Shown: positions 26,774-35,643 of the stretch, in pieces
Position numbering within the stretch: position 1 is the stretch's first letter
Layout: each line of letters opens with the position of its first letter
From: Hyphomicrobium_A sp964405975
GTDB taxonomy: Bacteria; Pseudomonadota; Alphaproteobacteria; Rhizobiales; Hyphomicrobiaceae
NCBI GenBank assembly: GCA_964405975.1
Contig: CAYOPW010000010.1
Span: 1 to 50,059 of the forward strand
Length of the DNA stretch: 50,059 nt
Reading direction: 5' to 3'
Notes under the pieces: model-generated
Database searches by the model: none
Told to the model about the DNA's origin: nothing
The model's input: only the letters and a program-made list of their open reading frames with translations
Translations under genes and position numbers: made by a program

Positions 26774-28838
26774 ATGCCTGTGGTTCGGATCATGTCCTTG
26801 AGGCTGTGCCGCCTTTTGTTGCTGTTGGCGCTGGTCTCAACGGGGGTCGTGTGGATTGATGCTCTAGCCTTTTCCCAAGAGGCTACGGCTCAGGGTGCCG
26901 TCGTTCGTCAAATCCAAGTTGAGGGAAACCGGCGCGTCGAGCCGGAGACGGTTCGCTCCTACTTGCGATTTACCGTGGGCGACACCTATGACCCTGGCAA
27001 AGTCAACAAATCGATCAAGTCGCTATTCGCCACCGGTTTGTTCTCCGACGTGCAGATCGATCGCGACGGCGGCACCGTCTACGTGACGGTTGTCGAGAAC
27101 CCGGTCATCAGCCAAGTCGCCTTCGAGGGCAACAGCGAGATTGATACCGAAACGTTGGTCAACGAGGTACATCTCAAGCCGCGCTCGGTCTTTACGCGCG
27201 CTCGAGTGCAGGCGGACGTGCAAAGAATCCTCGATGTCTACCGGCGGCAGGGACGCTACGCCGCTACGGTCGAGCCCAAGATCATCGAGCTGGAGCAAGA
27301 TCGCGTGAACCTCGTGTTTGAGATTGCGGAGGGCAAGGCGACGAAGGTGAAGGGCATCAACTTCATCGGCAACAATGCCTTCAGCGATACTCAGCTGCGC
27401 GACGTTATCAGCACTACGGAGAAGAGCTGGTTCGACTTTTTGAAGGGCACCAGCGTCTACGATCCTGACCGCATGAACCTCGATCGGGAGCTGCTGCGCC
27501 AGTTCTACTTGAAGAACGGTTACGCCGACGCTCAAGTGACGGTGGCGAATGCAGAGCTCGATCGCGACGGTTCAGGCTTTTTCGTAACGTTTGCCGTCGA
27601 GGAAGGTGAGCGCTACTCGTTCGGCCCGGTCTCGGTCGATAGCACTGTGGCTTCCGTCGACCCCGAGGCTGTCCGCGGTGAGATCCAGACTGAGGAAGGC
27701 GACGTCTACAACGCCCAGCTTATCGACAAGTCGACCGAAGCGCTCACCATTGCAGCTTCCGAGCAAGGCTATGCGTTTGCGCGCGTGCGCCCCAGGGCCT
27801 ACGCCGATCCGGTTTCGCGCACGATCGCGATGAACTACACGATCGAAGAAGGACCGCGCGTTTATATCGACCGCATCAATATCATCGGCAACGTCCGCAC
27901 AAAGGATTACGTCATTCGCCGGGAGTTCCGCTTGGCGGAAGGCGATGCCTACAATCCGCTGCTCGTTGACAAGGCCAAGAAGCGGCTTGAGAGGCTCGGT
28001 ATCTTCGAAAAGGTAACTGTCAAAAGGCGGCCAGGTGGCGCGCAGGACCGGGTAGTGCTCGACGTTGTGATTGTCGAAAAATCGACCGGTGAATTATCGT
28101 TTGGCGCGGGCTTCTCAACGGCGGAAGGTGTTATCGGCGATATCAGCATCACCGAGCGCAATCTGATGGGCAACGGTCAGTTCCTCAGGTTGAAGCTTTC
28201 CGGTTCGCTTGAGCGCCTTCAAGTCGACTTAAACTTCACCGAGCCACGCTTCCTCGATATGAACTTGGCGGCTGGTATCGACCTCTTCCACAAAGAGATC
28301 GATCAGACGAGCGAGTCCGGATTCCGCAGCCGCAGAACGGGCGGTGGTGTTCGCCTAGGGTTCCCGCTCGCTGAAAACCTTTGGATGCAGACGAGGTACA
28401 ACCTATCGCGCGACCANNNNNNNNNNNNNNNNNNNNNNNNNNNNNNNNNNNNNNNNNNNNNNNNNNNNNNNNNNNNNNNNNNNNNNNNNNNNNNNNNNNN
28501 NNNNNNNNNNNNNNNNAACATATTGGGGCACGACGGCCGAAGTTCGCTTTCCAATCCCGCTCATCCCCGATGATCTCGGAGTTCAAGGTGCCGTCTTTGC
28601 GGATGCGGGCTCGTTGTTTGGGGCAGGAAAAGAGGCAGAACGTTCGCTAGCAGGGTGCACGATCGCCAATGGGACCCCGTGCCTCGCCGATAGCGCCGCG
28701 ATCCGCTCTTCGGTCGGCGCGAGTATCCTGTGGGCCTCGCCGGTTGGTCCGATCAGAATGGACTTCGCCAAGGTCCTATCCAAAGAATCCTACGACGAAG
28801 AACAGTTCTTCCGCTTCGGTGCTCAGACCAACTTCTGA
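26774..28838 (+). CDS. bamA: Outer membrane protein assembly factor BamA (interrupted by assembly gap)
   Basis: BamA inserts beta-barrel proteins in the outer membrane. Left of the gap are about 547 codons: a signal peptide (LCRLLLLLALVSTGVVW), then five POTRA repeats (from VVRQIQVEGNRRVEPETVRSY), and the first barrel strands (GELSFGAGFSTAEGVIG). Right of it, frame 28518-28838 gives the last barrel strands (TYWGTTAEVRFPIPLIP) and ends in phenylalanine, the outer-membrane insertion signal. The two parts are in different frames only because 100 N is a placeholder length. Compared with typical lengths of 760-800, perhaps 100-150 residues are missing, including the conserved VRGF loop. The start is GAGGG-preceded ATG 26774; GTG 26732 and ATG 26792 are alternatives. 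Confidence 0.92.
28417..28516. other. Assembly gap (100 N) inside bamA
   Basis: Exactly 100 undetermined bases, the usual placeholder for a gap of unknown size. The flanks are both BamA barrel coding sequence, and neither ends in a visible repeat. Confidence 0.98.
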
Positions 28839-28946
28839 TGCGGTCCAAGTTGCTGTAAGAGTTGGCTCTGACTGAGCGTGGCGGGTGTTCCCGTCCGCGA
28901 CTTTCGTAAACCGAACGGAGCGTCGTCAAAGCGGCGGTTGCATCGC

Positions 28947-29975
28947 ATGGAGCACCCCGGTTTCTTCGAGCGGGCCGGGCCGTTCTCATTGGCCGACATC
29001 GCTAAAGCGACCGGTGCCGAACTGGGGCCGGGCGCTGATCCTGCCGCCGTTATCAAGGACGTCCGTCCTCTCTCGGACGCGACGGCGCATGACTTATCGT
29101 TCCTGGATAATCGCAAATACCTCAGCCAGCTTGCCGAGACGCAGGCGGCGGCCTGTCTCGTCCTTCCGGCATTTGGTGACCGTGTTCCGGCCGGCACGGT
29201 GGCCCTTCCGACGTCGGAGCCCTATCGCGGTTTTGCGCTGGCTCTCAATCTCTTCTACCCGGACGCATTAAGACCCAAGGCCGCCAGTGCCAATGCGGCA
29301 GGCACCGTTGACACCACGGCCCAACTGGAAGCGGGTGTCACTGTTGAGCCAGGTGCGGTTATCGGACCTGAGGCACATATCGGAAAGGGCACACGCGTTG
29401 CGGCCGGCGCAGTCGTCGGTTACCGCGTGGCGATTGGACGCGATTGTTATATTGGTCCGCAATCCACGGTGACCCACGCTCTTGTCGGGAACCAGGCGAT
29501 CCTCCACGCTGGTGTGCGCATTGGTCAGGATGGCTTCGGCTTTGCCATGGGCGGCCAAGGCCACCTCAAAGTAGCACAGATCGGCCGTGTCATTATCCAG
29601 GATGACGTAGAGATCGGCGCCAATTCAACGATCGACCGAGGGGCGCTTAAGGATACCGTTATCGGTGAGGGGACCAAAATTGATAATCTCGTGCAGATCG
29701 GGCACAACGTCATTATCGGGCGCCATTGCGTGATTGTTGCCCAAACGGGAATCTCGGGTTCCACCGAGCTTGGCGATTTCGTCGTGATGGGAGGACAGTC
29801 AGGCACCGTTGGCCATATCAAGATTGGGAGCGGGGCCCAAGTCGCGGGCACGTCGCACCCGAAGGAGGATGTGCCCGCAGGGGCGCGTGTCGGCGGGACG
29901 CCAGCGCGCCCGCTGAAGCAGTGGGCCCGGGAACTCGCCTTCTTATCCCGGATGGCGGGGAAACATGATAAATAG
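28947..29975 (+). CDS. lpxD: UDP-3-O-(3-hydroxyacyl)glucosamine N-acyltransferase
   Basis: LpxD adds the second hydroxyacyl chain in lipid A synthesis. An N-terminal uridine-binding domain (FFERAGPFSLADIAKATGAE) leads into a left-handed beta-helix of hexapeptide repeats (VTVEPGAVIGPEAHIG and on). The catalytic histidine candidate is H253 in QIGHNVIIG. A C-terminal helix closes the protein. The ATG at MEHPGFFERAGP gives 342 residues, the family size. A GTG at 28878 would add 23 residues that look unconserved. The frequently adjacent chaperone gene skp (ompH) is absent between bamA and lpxD. Confidence 0.93.
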   Translation: MEHPGFFERAGPFSLADIAKATGAELGPGADPAAVIKDVRPLSDATAHDLSFLDNRKYLSQLAETQAAACLVLPAFGDRVPAGTVALPTSEPYRGFALALNLFYPDALRPKAASANAAGTVDTTAQLEAGVTVEPGAVIGPEAHIGKGTRVAAGAVVGYRVAIGRDCYIGPQSTVTHALVGNQAILHAGVRIGQDGFGFAMGGQGHLKVAQIGRVIIQDDVEIGANSTIDRGALKDTVIGEGTKIDNLVQIGHNVIIGRHCVIVAQTGISGSTELGDFVVMGGQSGTVGHIKIGSGAQVAGTSHPKEDVPAGARVGGTPARPLKQWARELAFLSRMAGKHDK

Positions 29976-30058
29976 CCCACTCAAGGCGGCGCAGCTGAGG
30001 GTGCAGCCGCTAGCATTTGGGAAGGGCAAGACTTGATGATGCACGGAGCGTGACGACA

Positions 30059-30562
30059 ATGGACGAGGCGACCGCAAAAACGGAGCTCGGAACGGCGGAT
30101 ATCATTCGCGTCTTGAAGCTCTTGCCGCACCGTTATCCCTTTCTCATGCTCGATCGCATGTATGACATGAACGGCGACGAGAGTTGCGTCGGCGTCAAGA
30201 ACGTCACGATCAACGAGCCATTTTTTCAGGGACATTTTCCGCAATTTCCAGTGATGCCGGGCGTGCTCATCATCGAAGGCTTGGCGCAAACCGCAGGGGC
30301 ACTTTGCGTGCACAACCTCGGTGAGAACTACAGGGCAGAGCTCGTCTATTTCATGGGGATCGATCGCGCCAAGTTTAGGAAACCAGTACTGCCGGGCGAC
30401 CAACTGCACTACCACGTGCGTAAGATCCGCAGTCGCGGCCGCGTTTGGCGTTTTGGAGGGGAGGCCAAAGTCGAAGGTCAAATCGTAGCCGAAGCTGAGA
30501 TCAGCGCCATGCTGGCCGATACGGCGGACGCCCGGGCATTCGCGGCGGGTAAGAATGGGTGA
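30059..30562 (+). CDS. fabZ: (3R)-hydroxyacyl-ACP dehydratase FabZ
   Basis: FabZ removes water from beta-hydroxyacyl-ACP in fatty acid elongation and competes with LpxA/LpxD for hydroxyacyl-ACP. In the 167-residue hot-dog protein the catalytic H59 is in FFQGHFPQFPVMPG, and E73 in LIIEGLAQTAG. The start MDEATAK is preceded by GGAG; GTG 30050 and TTG 30017 are longer alternatives. Its end overlaps lpxA by eight bases, so the two are coupled. Confidence 0.94.
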   Translation: MDEATAKTELGTADIIRVLKLLPHRYPFLMLDRMYDMNGDESCVGVKNVTINEPFFQGHFPQFPVMPGVLIIEGLAQTAGALCVHNLGENYRAELVYFMGIDRAKFRKPVLPGDQLHYHVRKIRSRGRVWRFGGEAKVEGQIVAEAEISAMLADTADARAFAAGKNG

Positions 30563-31361
30563 AATGACAACTCATCCCACCGCGGTAATCGAAGCCGGGG
30601 CCAAACTGGGCGCGGACGTCAAGGTTGGGCCCTATTGCGTCGTCGGCTCAGAGGTAACGTTGGGCGATGGCGTAGAGCTCATTAGCCACGCTGTCGTTGC
30701 TGGACACACCACCATCGGCGCGGGAACACGCATTTTCCCGTTTGCCTCCATCGGGCACCAGCCCCAAGACCTGAAGTACAAAGGCGAACACTCGACGTTG
30801 AAGATCGGCCAAGCCTGCATCATTCGGGAAGGGGTTACCATTAACCCCGGCACGGCGGGCGGGGGCATGGAGACCGTCGTTGGCGATCGCTGTGCTTTCC
30901 TGGCCAACTCACACGTCGGCCACGACTGCCACGTCGGCGACGATGTCGTCTTCTCCAACAACGTGATGCTGGCCGGCCATTGCGTGGTCGGCAACTTTGC
31001 GATCTTGGGAGGCGGTGCGGCCGTCATCCAGTTTGGGCGCATTGGCGCACACGCCTTCATTGGCGGGATGTCGGGTCTTGAGAACGATCTCATTCCTTAT
31101 GGTATGGCGCTGGGAAACCGGGCGTATTTGTCCGGGCTTAATATCGTCGGCCTGCAGCGGCGCGGATTCTCGCGTAACGACATTCACGATCTGCGTCGTG
31201 CCTATCGCCTGTTGTTCGCACAGGAAGGCACGTTGACGGAGCGGATGGACGACGTGGCGCAAGAGTTTGCCACGCATCCGATCGTCCAAGAGATTCTCGA
31301 ATTCATCCGTGTCGGCGGCAAGCGCAGCCTGTGCACACCGCGGGAATCGGGCGAGTCCTGA
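30555..31361 (+). CDS. lpxA: Acyl-ACP--UDP-N-acetylglucosamine O-acyltransferase
   Basis: LpxA catalyses the first step of lipid A synthesis, acylating UDP-GlcNAc. The 268 residues are mostly left-handed beta-helix hexapeptide repeats from THPTAVIEAGAKLGADVKVG, with the catalytic-histidine region ANSHVGHDCHVGDD (H123 the likely base) and the C-terminal helical domain (NDIHDLRRAYRLLF). It starts inside the end of fabZ and stops 12 bp before lpxI. Confidence 0.95.
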   Translation: MGEMTTHPTAVIEAGAKLGADVKVGPYCVVGSEVTLGDGVELISHAVVAGHTTIGAGTRIFPFASIGHQPQDLKYKGEHSTLKIGQACIIREGVTINPGTAGGGMETVVGDRCAFLANSHVGHDCHVGDDVVFSNNVMLAGHCVVGNFAILGGGAAVIQFGRIGAHAFIGGMSGLENDLIPYGMALGNRAYLSGLNIVGLQRRGFSRNDIHDLRRAYRLLFAQEGTLTERMDDVAQEFATHPIVQEILEFIRVGGKRSLCTPRESGES

Positions 31362-31373
31362 GGGAGGAGGGCG

Positions 31374-32770
31374 ATGTCCGTCGCCCATCGGGCCATCGGG
31401 ATTCTGGCGGGCGGCGGAAGTCTGCCCCGAGAGATCGCCGATCATATTACGGCGCGCGGTGATCGCGTGCACATCGTCGCAATTGCCGGCGAGGTCGATG
31501 ACGATCTTGCAACGTTCCCCGTGACGACTGTCGGCTGGGGTCAGGTTGGCGGCATTATGCGCGCATTCAAGGATGCGGGCTGTCGTGAAATTGTTATCGT
31601 TGGATCCGTGCGCCGTCCCGACCTTGGAGCATTGCGGCCCGATCTAGGGTTTATATGGAATCTTCCAGCGATTCTGCGCATCATTACGGCAGGCGGCGAC
31701 GACAGCGTTTTGACGCGCGTTGTGCGCTTCTTCGAACAAAAAGGTTTTACGGTCGTGGCGCCTGCCAGCGTCGCGCCAGAGCTGCTCGCGGATAAAGGGC
31801 CGTTGGGGCGCATCGCAGCAGACGGTGCGCAAGAACAAGACGTTGCGCTTGGATTTTCGATTGTGCGCGCGCTGGGCCCCTTCGATGTTGGTCAAGCGGT
31901 GATTGTTGCAGGCGGCCGCGTCTTGGCGATCGAAGGGGTTGAAGGCACGGATGCGATGATGGCGCGCTGTGCGCAACGGCAACGGCAACGGCAANNNNNN
32001 NNNNNNNNNNNNNNNNNNNNNNNNNNNNNNNNNNNNNNNNNNNNNNNNNNNNNNNNNNNNNNNNNNNNNNNNNNNNNNNNNNNNNNNNNNNNNNGCAACG
32101 GCAACGGCAACGGCAAGGTAAGGGCATCCTTGTCAAGCGGCCGAAGCCCGGCCAAGAGCTGCGCGTCGATCTTCCGGCAATCGGGCCTGCTACAATTTCG
32201 CGCGCTGCGCAGGCGGGGCTTGCAGGTATTGCGGTTCTGGCCGGCGGCGCGCTCGCCGCTGAGCGCGCCACGCTTGTCCGCCGCGCAGATGAAGCGGGGC
32301 TATTCGTTCAAGGCTTTGAGGATCAACCTACGGACAAGCAAGAACGTTTGCACGCCCCCCATAGCTGGGAGTTTGCAAAGATTGGCCGCCACGCCCCACG
32401 GCGCCGACAACGCATCGATGCCAGCAAAGGGGCTGCTGTTCTTTGGGCATTGGCGCCATTGGCGCCGGCCCAAGTGTTGGTCGTTGCCGGCCAACATGTA
32501 ATTGCTGTCGAGGCCGGCGAAGGTGTGGTCAGCGTTCTGCAGCGCGCGAAGGGTTTGCAACAATGGGGGCGGTGGTACTCGGCGCGCCGCGCAGGCGTTG
32601 CCGTACTAACACAAGAAGCGGATCTTCCAGCGGCTGTCGCAAGTGCCGCAGCCGCAGGCCTTGCCGGACTTGCACTCATCGGCGAACGTTCGCACGAGGT
32701 CCAGAAGGCCGCTGAGGAAGCCAACCGGCTGGGTATGTTCATGGTAGTGTTGAGAGGAGAGAACCGCTGA
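31374..32770 (+). CDS. lpxI: UDP-2,3-diacylglucosamine diphosphatase LpxI with hexamer-coded Gln-Arg repeat and extra C-terminal domain (interrupted by gap)
   Basis: LpxI cleaves UDP-2,3-diacylglucosamine to lipid X and UMP, replacing LpxH in most alphaproteobacteria. The left part (from 31374) has the N-domain (IGILAGGGSLP, VGWGQVGGIMRAF) and the start of the C-domain (VLAIEGVEGTDAMM). It runs into CAACGG repeats, read Gln-Arg, at the 100-N gap. Right of the gap, the frame beginning at 32096 continues Gln-Arg, then GKGILVKRPKPGQELRVDLP, normally completing LpxI. It does not stop there: a further 140 or so residues carry a degenerate second C-domain (VLVVAGQHVIAVEAGEGV, AAAAGLAGLALIGE) without EGTDAM, PKPGQ or DLPAIG. 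The protein is thus about 150 residues longer than usual (280). An ATG with GGGAGGAGGGCG upstream starts it. Confidence 0.88.
31974..32116 (+). repeat. CAACGG hexamer tandem array, containing an assembly gap, in lpxI
   Basis: Three and a half copies of CAACGG lie at 31974-31994, then 100 N, then three and a half copies at 32096-32116. Both flanks are in the same register, so an unbroken array would keep the reading frame and encode (Gln-Arg)n. The gap most likely exists because the assembler could not count the copies. The true copy number is unknown. Confidence 0.9.
31995..32094. other. Assembly gap (100 N) inside lpxI
   Basis: Exactly 100 undetermined bases between two runs of the same hexamer repeat. 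It is a placeholder of unknown true length. Confidence 0.98.
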
Positions 32771-32777
32771 GGGACGT

Positions 32778-34040
32778 ATGAGGGCAAGGAATAAGATTGC
32801 CGAACATGGCGTCGCAGCGCGCGAGCGTAACTCGGCGGCACCGCGCGTCGCTGGCACGCATGATCTACGCTTGTTTCTTGTGGCCGGCGAGCATTCAGGC
32901 GACGCATTGGGCGCCAAGCTTATGGCCGCAATAAACGCGCGCTCCCAAGGCCGGGTGCACTATCTCGGCGTCGGTGGCGAGTTGATGGAGCAAGAGGGTC
33001 TGGCCTCGCAGTTTCCGTTAACTGACGTGGCTGTCATGGGGCCGATGTCGATCCTCCCACGATTGCCACGCATTGTGAGCCGCGTCTATCGTACGGTTGA
33101 TGCGGCCGTCGCCGCCGAGCCCGATGCTGTCGTTATCATCGACGCGCCGGAGTTCACCCACCCCATCGCCAAACGGATCCGCAAACGTGCGCCAACCGTG
33201 CCAATCATCGACTACGTGTCACCCAGCGTGTGGGCGTGGCGGCGCGGGCGCGCCCGCAAGATGCGCCGCTACATTGATCACGTTATGGCGCTGCTGCCCT
33301 TCGAACCAGAAGCGCACGACCGTTTGGGTGGTCCTTCATGCACGTATGTCGGGCACCCATTGATTGAGCGGCTCAATTGGATGCGCGAGCTGGATCCAGC
33401 TCCGCTGGCTGAGAGACTGAACTTAGATCCAAAGCGCCCGATCCTCGTTGTTATGCCGGGCAGCCGCTCTTCAGAGGTGGGCCGTCTCATGGCGCCCTTT
33501 GGATTGGCCGTCGAGCGCCTGAGCGAAGGCGTCCTTACCCCACAGGTTATTATTCCGGCGCTGCCGCATCTGCGTGCCCTCATTGCGTCGCGATTGAAAT
33601 CTTGGAGCGTGAAACCAGCCCTTATCGAGGGCGAGGAGGACAAGTTCCGCGCTTTCAAGCTGGCACATGCGGCACTCACCGCTTCAGGCACAGTGACGCT
33701 GGAACTGGCACTTGCCGGTACGCCAATGGTCGTCGCCTATCGTGTCGATCCAATCACGGCGTCTTTTCTGCGCTCTCTGGTAAATGTGCCCACCGTGGTG
33801 CTCGCCAATCTGGTTCTGGGTGAAACCGTCTTTCCTGAACTGCTCCAAGAAGAGTGTGAGCCAGATTTACTTGCTGCCCAGATGGAGCTTTTGCTCAAAA
33901 ACACGCCCGAACGTGCACGGCAACTCACGGCGCTTGAGAAGATCCCTCAGCGATTAGCGCTTTCGCACGGAACGCCGAGTGATGCTGCAGCCGAAGTTGT
34001 ACTGCATTACGCCAAGCAGGGCCGCCACGCAGCTCAATAA
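32778..34040 (+). CDS. lpxB: Lipid-A-disaccharide synthase
   Basis: LpxB joins UDP-diacylglucosamine and lipid X to form the lipid A disaccharide. The 420-residue GT19 protein shows LFLVAGEHSGDALGA near the start, SPSVWAWRRGRARKM and the C-terminal HAALTASGTVTLELAL-like nucleotide site (ALTASGTVTLELALAGTPMVV). About 28 unconserved residues precede LFLVAGE, so an internal start cannot be excluded. It starts 7 bp after lpxI and ends 24 bp before the convergent gltA, where I see no terminator. Confidence 0.94.
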   Translation: MRARNKIAEHGVAARERNSAAPRVAGTHDLRLFLVAGEHSGDALGAKLMAAINARSQGRVHYLGVGGELMEQEGLASQFPLTDVAVMGPMSILPRLPRIVSRVYRTVDAAVAAEPDAVVIIDAPEFTHPIAKRIRKRAPTVPIIDYVSPSVWAWRRGRARKMRRYIDHVMALLPFEPEAHDRLGGPSCTYVGHPLIERLNWMRELDPAPLAERLNLDPKRPILVVMPGSRSSEVGRLMAPFGLAVERLSEGVLTPQVIIPALPHLRALIASRLKSWSVKPALIEGEEDKFRAFKLAHAALTASGTVTLELALAGTPMVVAYRVDPITASFLRSLVNVPTVVLANLVLGETVFPELLQEECEPDLLAAQMELLLKNTPERARQLTALEKIPQRLALSHGTPSDAAAEVVLHYAKQGRHAAQ

Positions 34041-34064
34041 TACCGGAAAGGCTTTGCGCAGGAG

Positions 34065-35390
34065 CTATGCGCGTTCGTCCAGCGGAACGAATTGACGTTC
34101 GGTTTCGCCCATATAGAGCTGCCGAGGACGGCCAATGCGCTGCTCGGGGTCCTCAATCATTTCCTTCCACTGGGCAATCCAGCCAACAGTTCGCGCGACC
34201 GCAAACAGCACGGTGAACATTGAAACAGGAAAGCCCATGGCGCGCAGCGTGATGCCCGAGTAGAAGTCGATATTGGGATAGAGCTTCTTCTCGATGAAGT
34301 ATTCATCCTGCAATGCGATGCGCTCCAGCTCCATGGCGACCTCAAGCAACGGTTCGTTGGCCGTGCCCAGAGCGTCGAGCACCTCGTGACAGGTCTGCTG
34401 CATGACCTTCGCGCGCGGATCATAGTTTTTGTATACGCGGTGACCAAAGCCCATTAGCCGGAAACCGGAGTCTTTATCCTTGGCTTTGGCGATGTATTCC
34501 GGGATGCGATCGACGCTGCCGATCTCGGCGAGCATGTTGAGCGCTGCCTCGTTCGCACCGCCATGCGCCGGTCCCCACAGGCAAGCAACTCCGGCCGCGA
34601 TACAGGCAAATGGATTGGCGCCGGACGAGCCGGCAAGACGCACTGTCGATGTCGAGGCATTTTGCTCGTGGTCGGCGTGCAGGATGAAGATACGATCGAG
34701 CGCCTTCGTCAAAACCGGGTTGCCAAGATAGGGTTCGCAGGGAATCGCGAAGCACATTTGCAGAAAGTTGGCCGTGTAATCGAGGTCGTTGCGCGGGTAG
34801 ATGAAGGGCTGACCCAACGAGTACTTGTAGGTCATCGCCGCAATCGTCGGCATTTTGGCAATCATGCGATGGCTTGCGATCGCACGCTGCTCGGGGTCGC
34901 TGATATCGGTTGAGTCATGATAAAATGCCGACAGCGCGCCGACCACGCCGACCATGATTGCCATTGGATGCGCGTCACGCCGAAACCCGGTGAAAAATCG
35001 GGTCATCTGCTCGTTCAGCATCGTATGGCGCGTGATTGTGTTGCTGAATGCGGCGTAGGCATCTTTCGTCGGTAAATCGCCGTAGAGCAGCAGATGGCAG
35101 ACTTCAAGGAAGTTGGAGTGATCCGCTAGCTGGTCGATGGGGTAGCCGCGGTAGAGAAGGGTGCCGTTATCACCATCGATGTATGTGATGCGCGAGACGC
35201 AGTTGGCCGTTGACGTGAACCCAGGATCGTAAGTGAAGCATTCTGTGTCGCGATAAAGGCGCGAGACATCGACCACGTTTGGGCCGAGCGTGCCTGCGCG
35301 CACGGGCAATTGCGTCGTATTGCCATTGAGTACGAGATCTGCATTGGTCTCGGAGCCGGGCGCGTCGTCGGGCCGATCGTGGACATTCAT
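34065..35390 (-). CDS. gltA: Citrate synthase
   Basis: GltA condenses oxaloacetate and acetyl-CoA, the entry step of the TCA cycle. The 441-residue type II enzyme has the ILHADHEQNASTSTVRLAGS active-site stretch with its histidine, WGPAHGGANEAAL, and the GFGHRVYKNYDPRA block with the second active-site histidine and the oxaloacetate-binding arginine. The chosen start MNVHDRPDD has AGGGAGA upstream. Residues before it in an open upstream frame are not conserved. It is convergent with lpxB and follows gltX in the same direction. Confidence 0.95.
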   Translation of the reverse strand: MNVHDRPDDAPGSETNADLVLNGNTTQLPVRAGTLGPNVVDVSRLYRDTECFTYDPGFTSTANCVSRITYIDGDNGTLLYRGYPIDQLADHSNFLEVCHLLLYGDLPTKDAYAAFSNTITRHTMLNEQMTRFFTGFRRDAHPMAIMVGVVGALSAFYHDSTDISDPEQRAIASHRMIAKMPTIAAMTYKYSLGQPFIYPRNDLDYTANFLQMCFAIPCEPYLGNPVLTKALDRIFILHADHEQNASTSTVRLAGSSGANPFACIAAGVACLWGPAHGGANEAALNMLAEIGSVDRIPEYIAKAKDKDSGFRLMGFGHRVYKNYDPRAKVMQQTCHEVLDALGTANEPLLEVAMELERIALQDEYFIEKKLYPNIDFYSGITLRAMGFPVSMFTVLFAVARTVGWIAQWKEMIEDPEQRIGRPRQLYMGETERQFVPLDERA

Positions 35391-35440
35391 GGCGCGTCTC
35401 CCTGCGAAACCTGATTGCGAAAATGGGTCTTCATGTACTC

Positions 35441-35453
35441 GGGGGTCACCCCC
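35441..35453 (-). promoter_or_regulatory. Short GC hairpin in the gltA 5' leader
   Basis: GGGGG-TCA-CCCCC on the plus strand forms a five-base-pair hairpin with a three-base loop about 50 bp before the gltA start, flanked by CTC and GAG that could lengthen it. The 253-bp region to gltX also presumably holds the gltA promoter, but I could not find a clear -35/-10 pair there. Confidence 0.3.
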
Positions 35454-35643
35454 CTGAGAACTCCGGTACACTAGTTCCTTTGTGTGAGCATTTTCCAGTT
35501 CTGGCGCTGGAAATGGGGCCGGCGAGCAATCTGATGATCCCACCCCCTTCTACACGATTTTTCCGCAGCGCAACATAGCCGCCAGACACGTGCAAAACTG
35601 TTTATCTGAGGCACCGCACTAAGCCGTGTGCGACTGGGTAGGG

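Noticed and set aside
31374..32501. lpxI read straight through the N run in one frame
   Set aside because: That reading turns the downstream LpxI sequence into Ser/Arg-rich nonsense. The frame at 32096 gives the conserved LVKRPKPGQ and ends at 32770. The mismatch comes from the arbitrary length of the gap.
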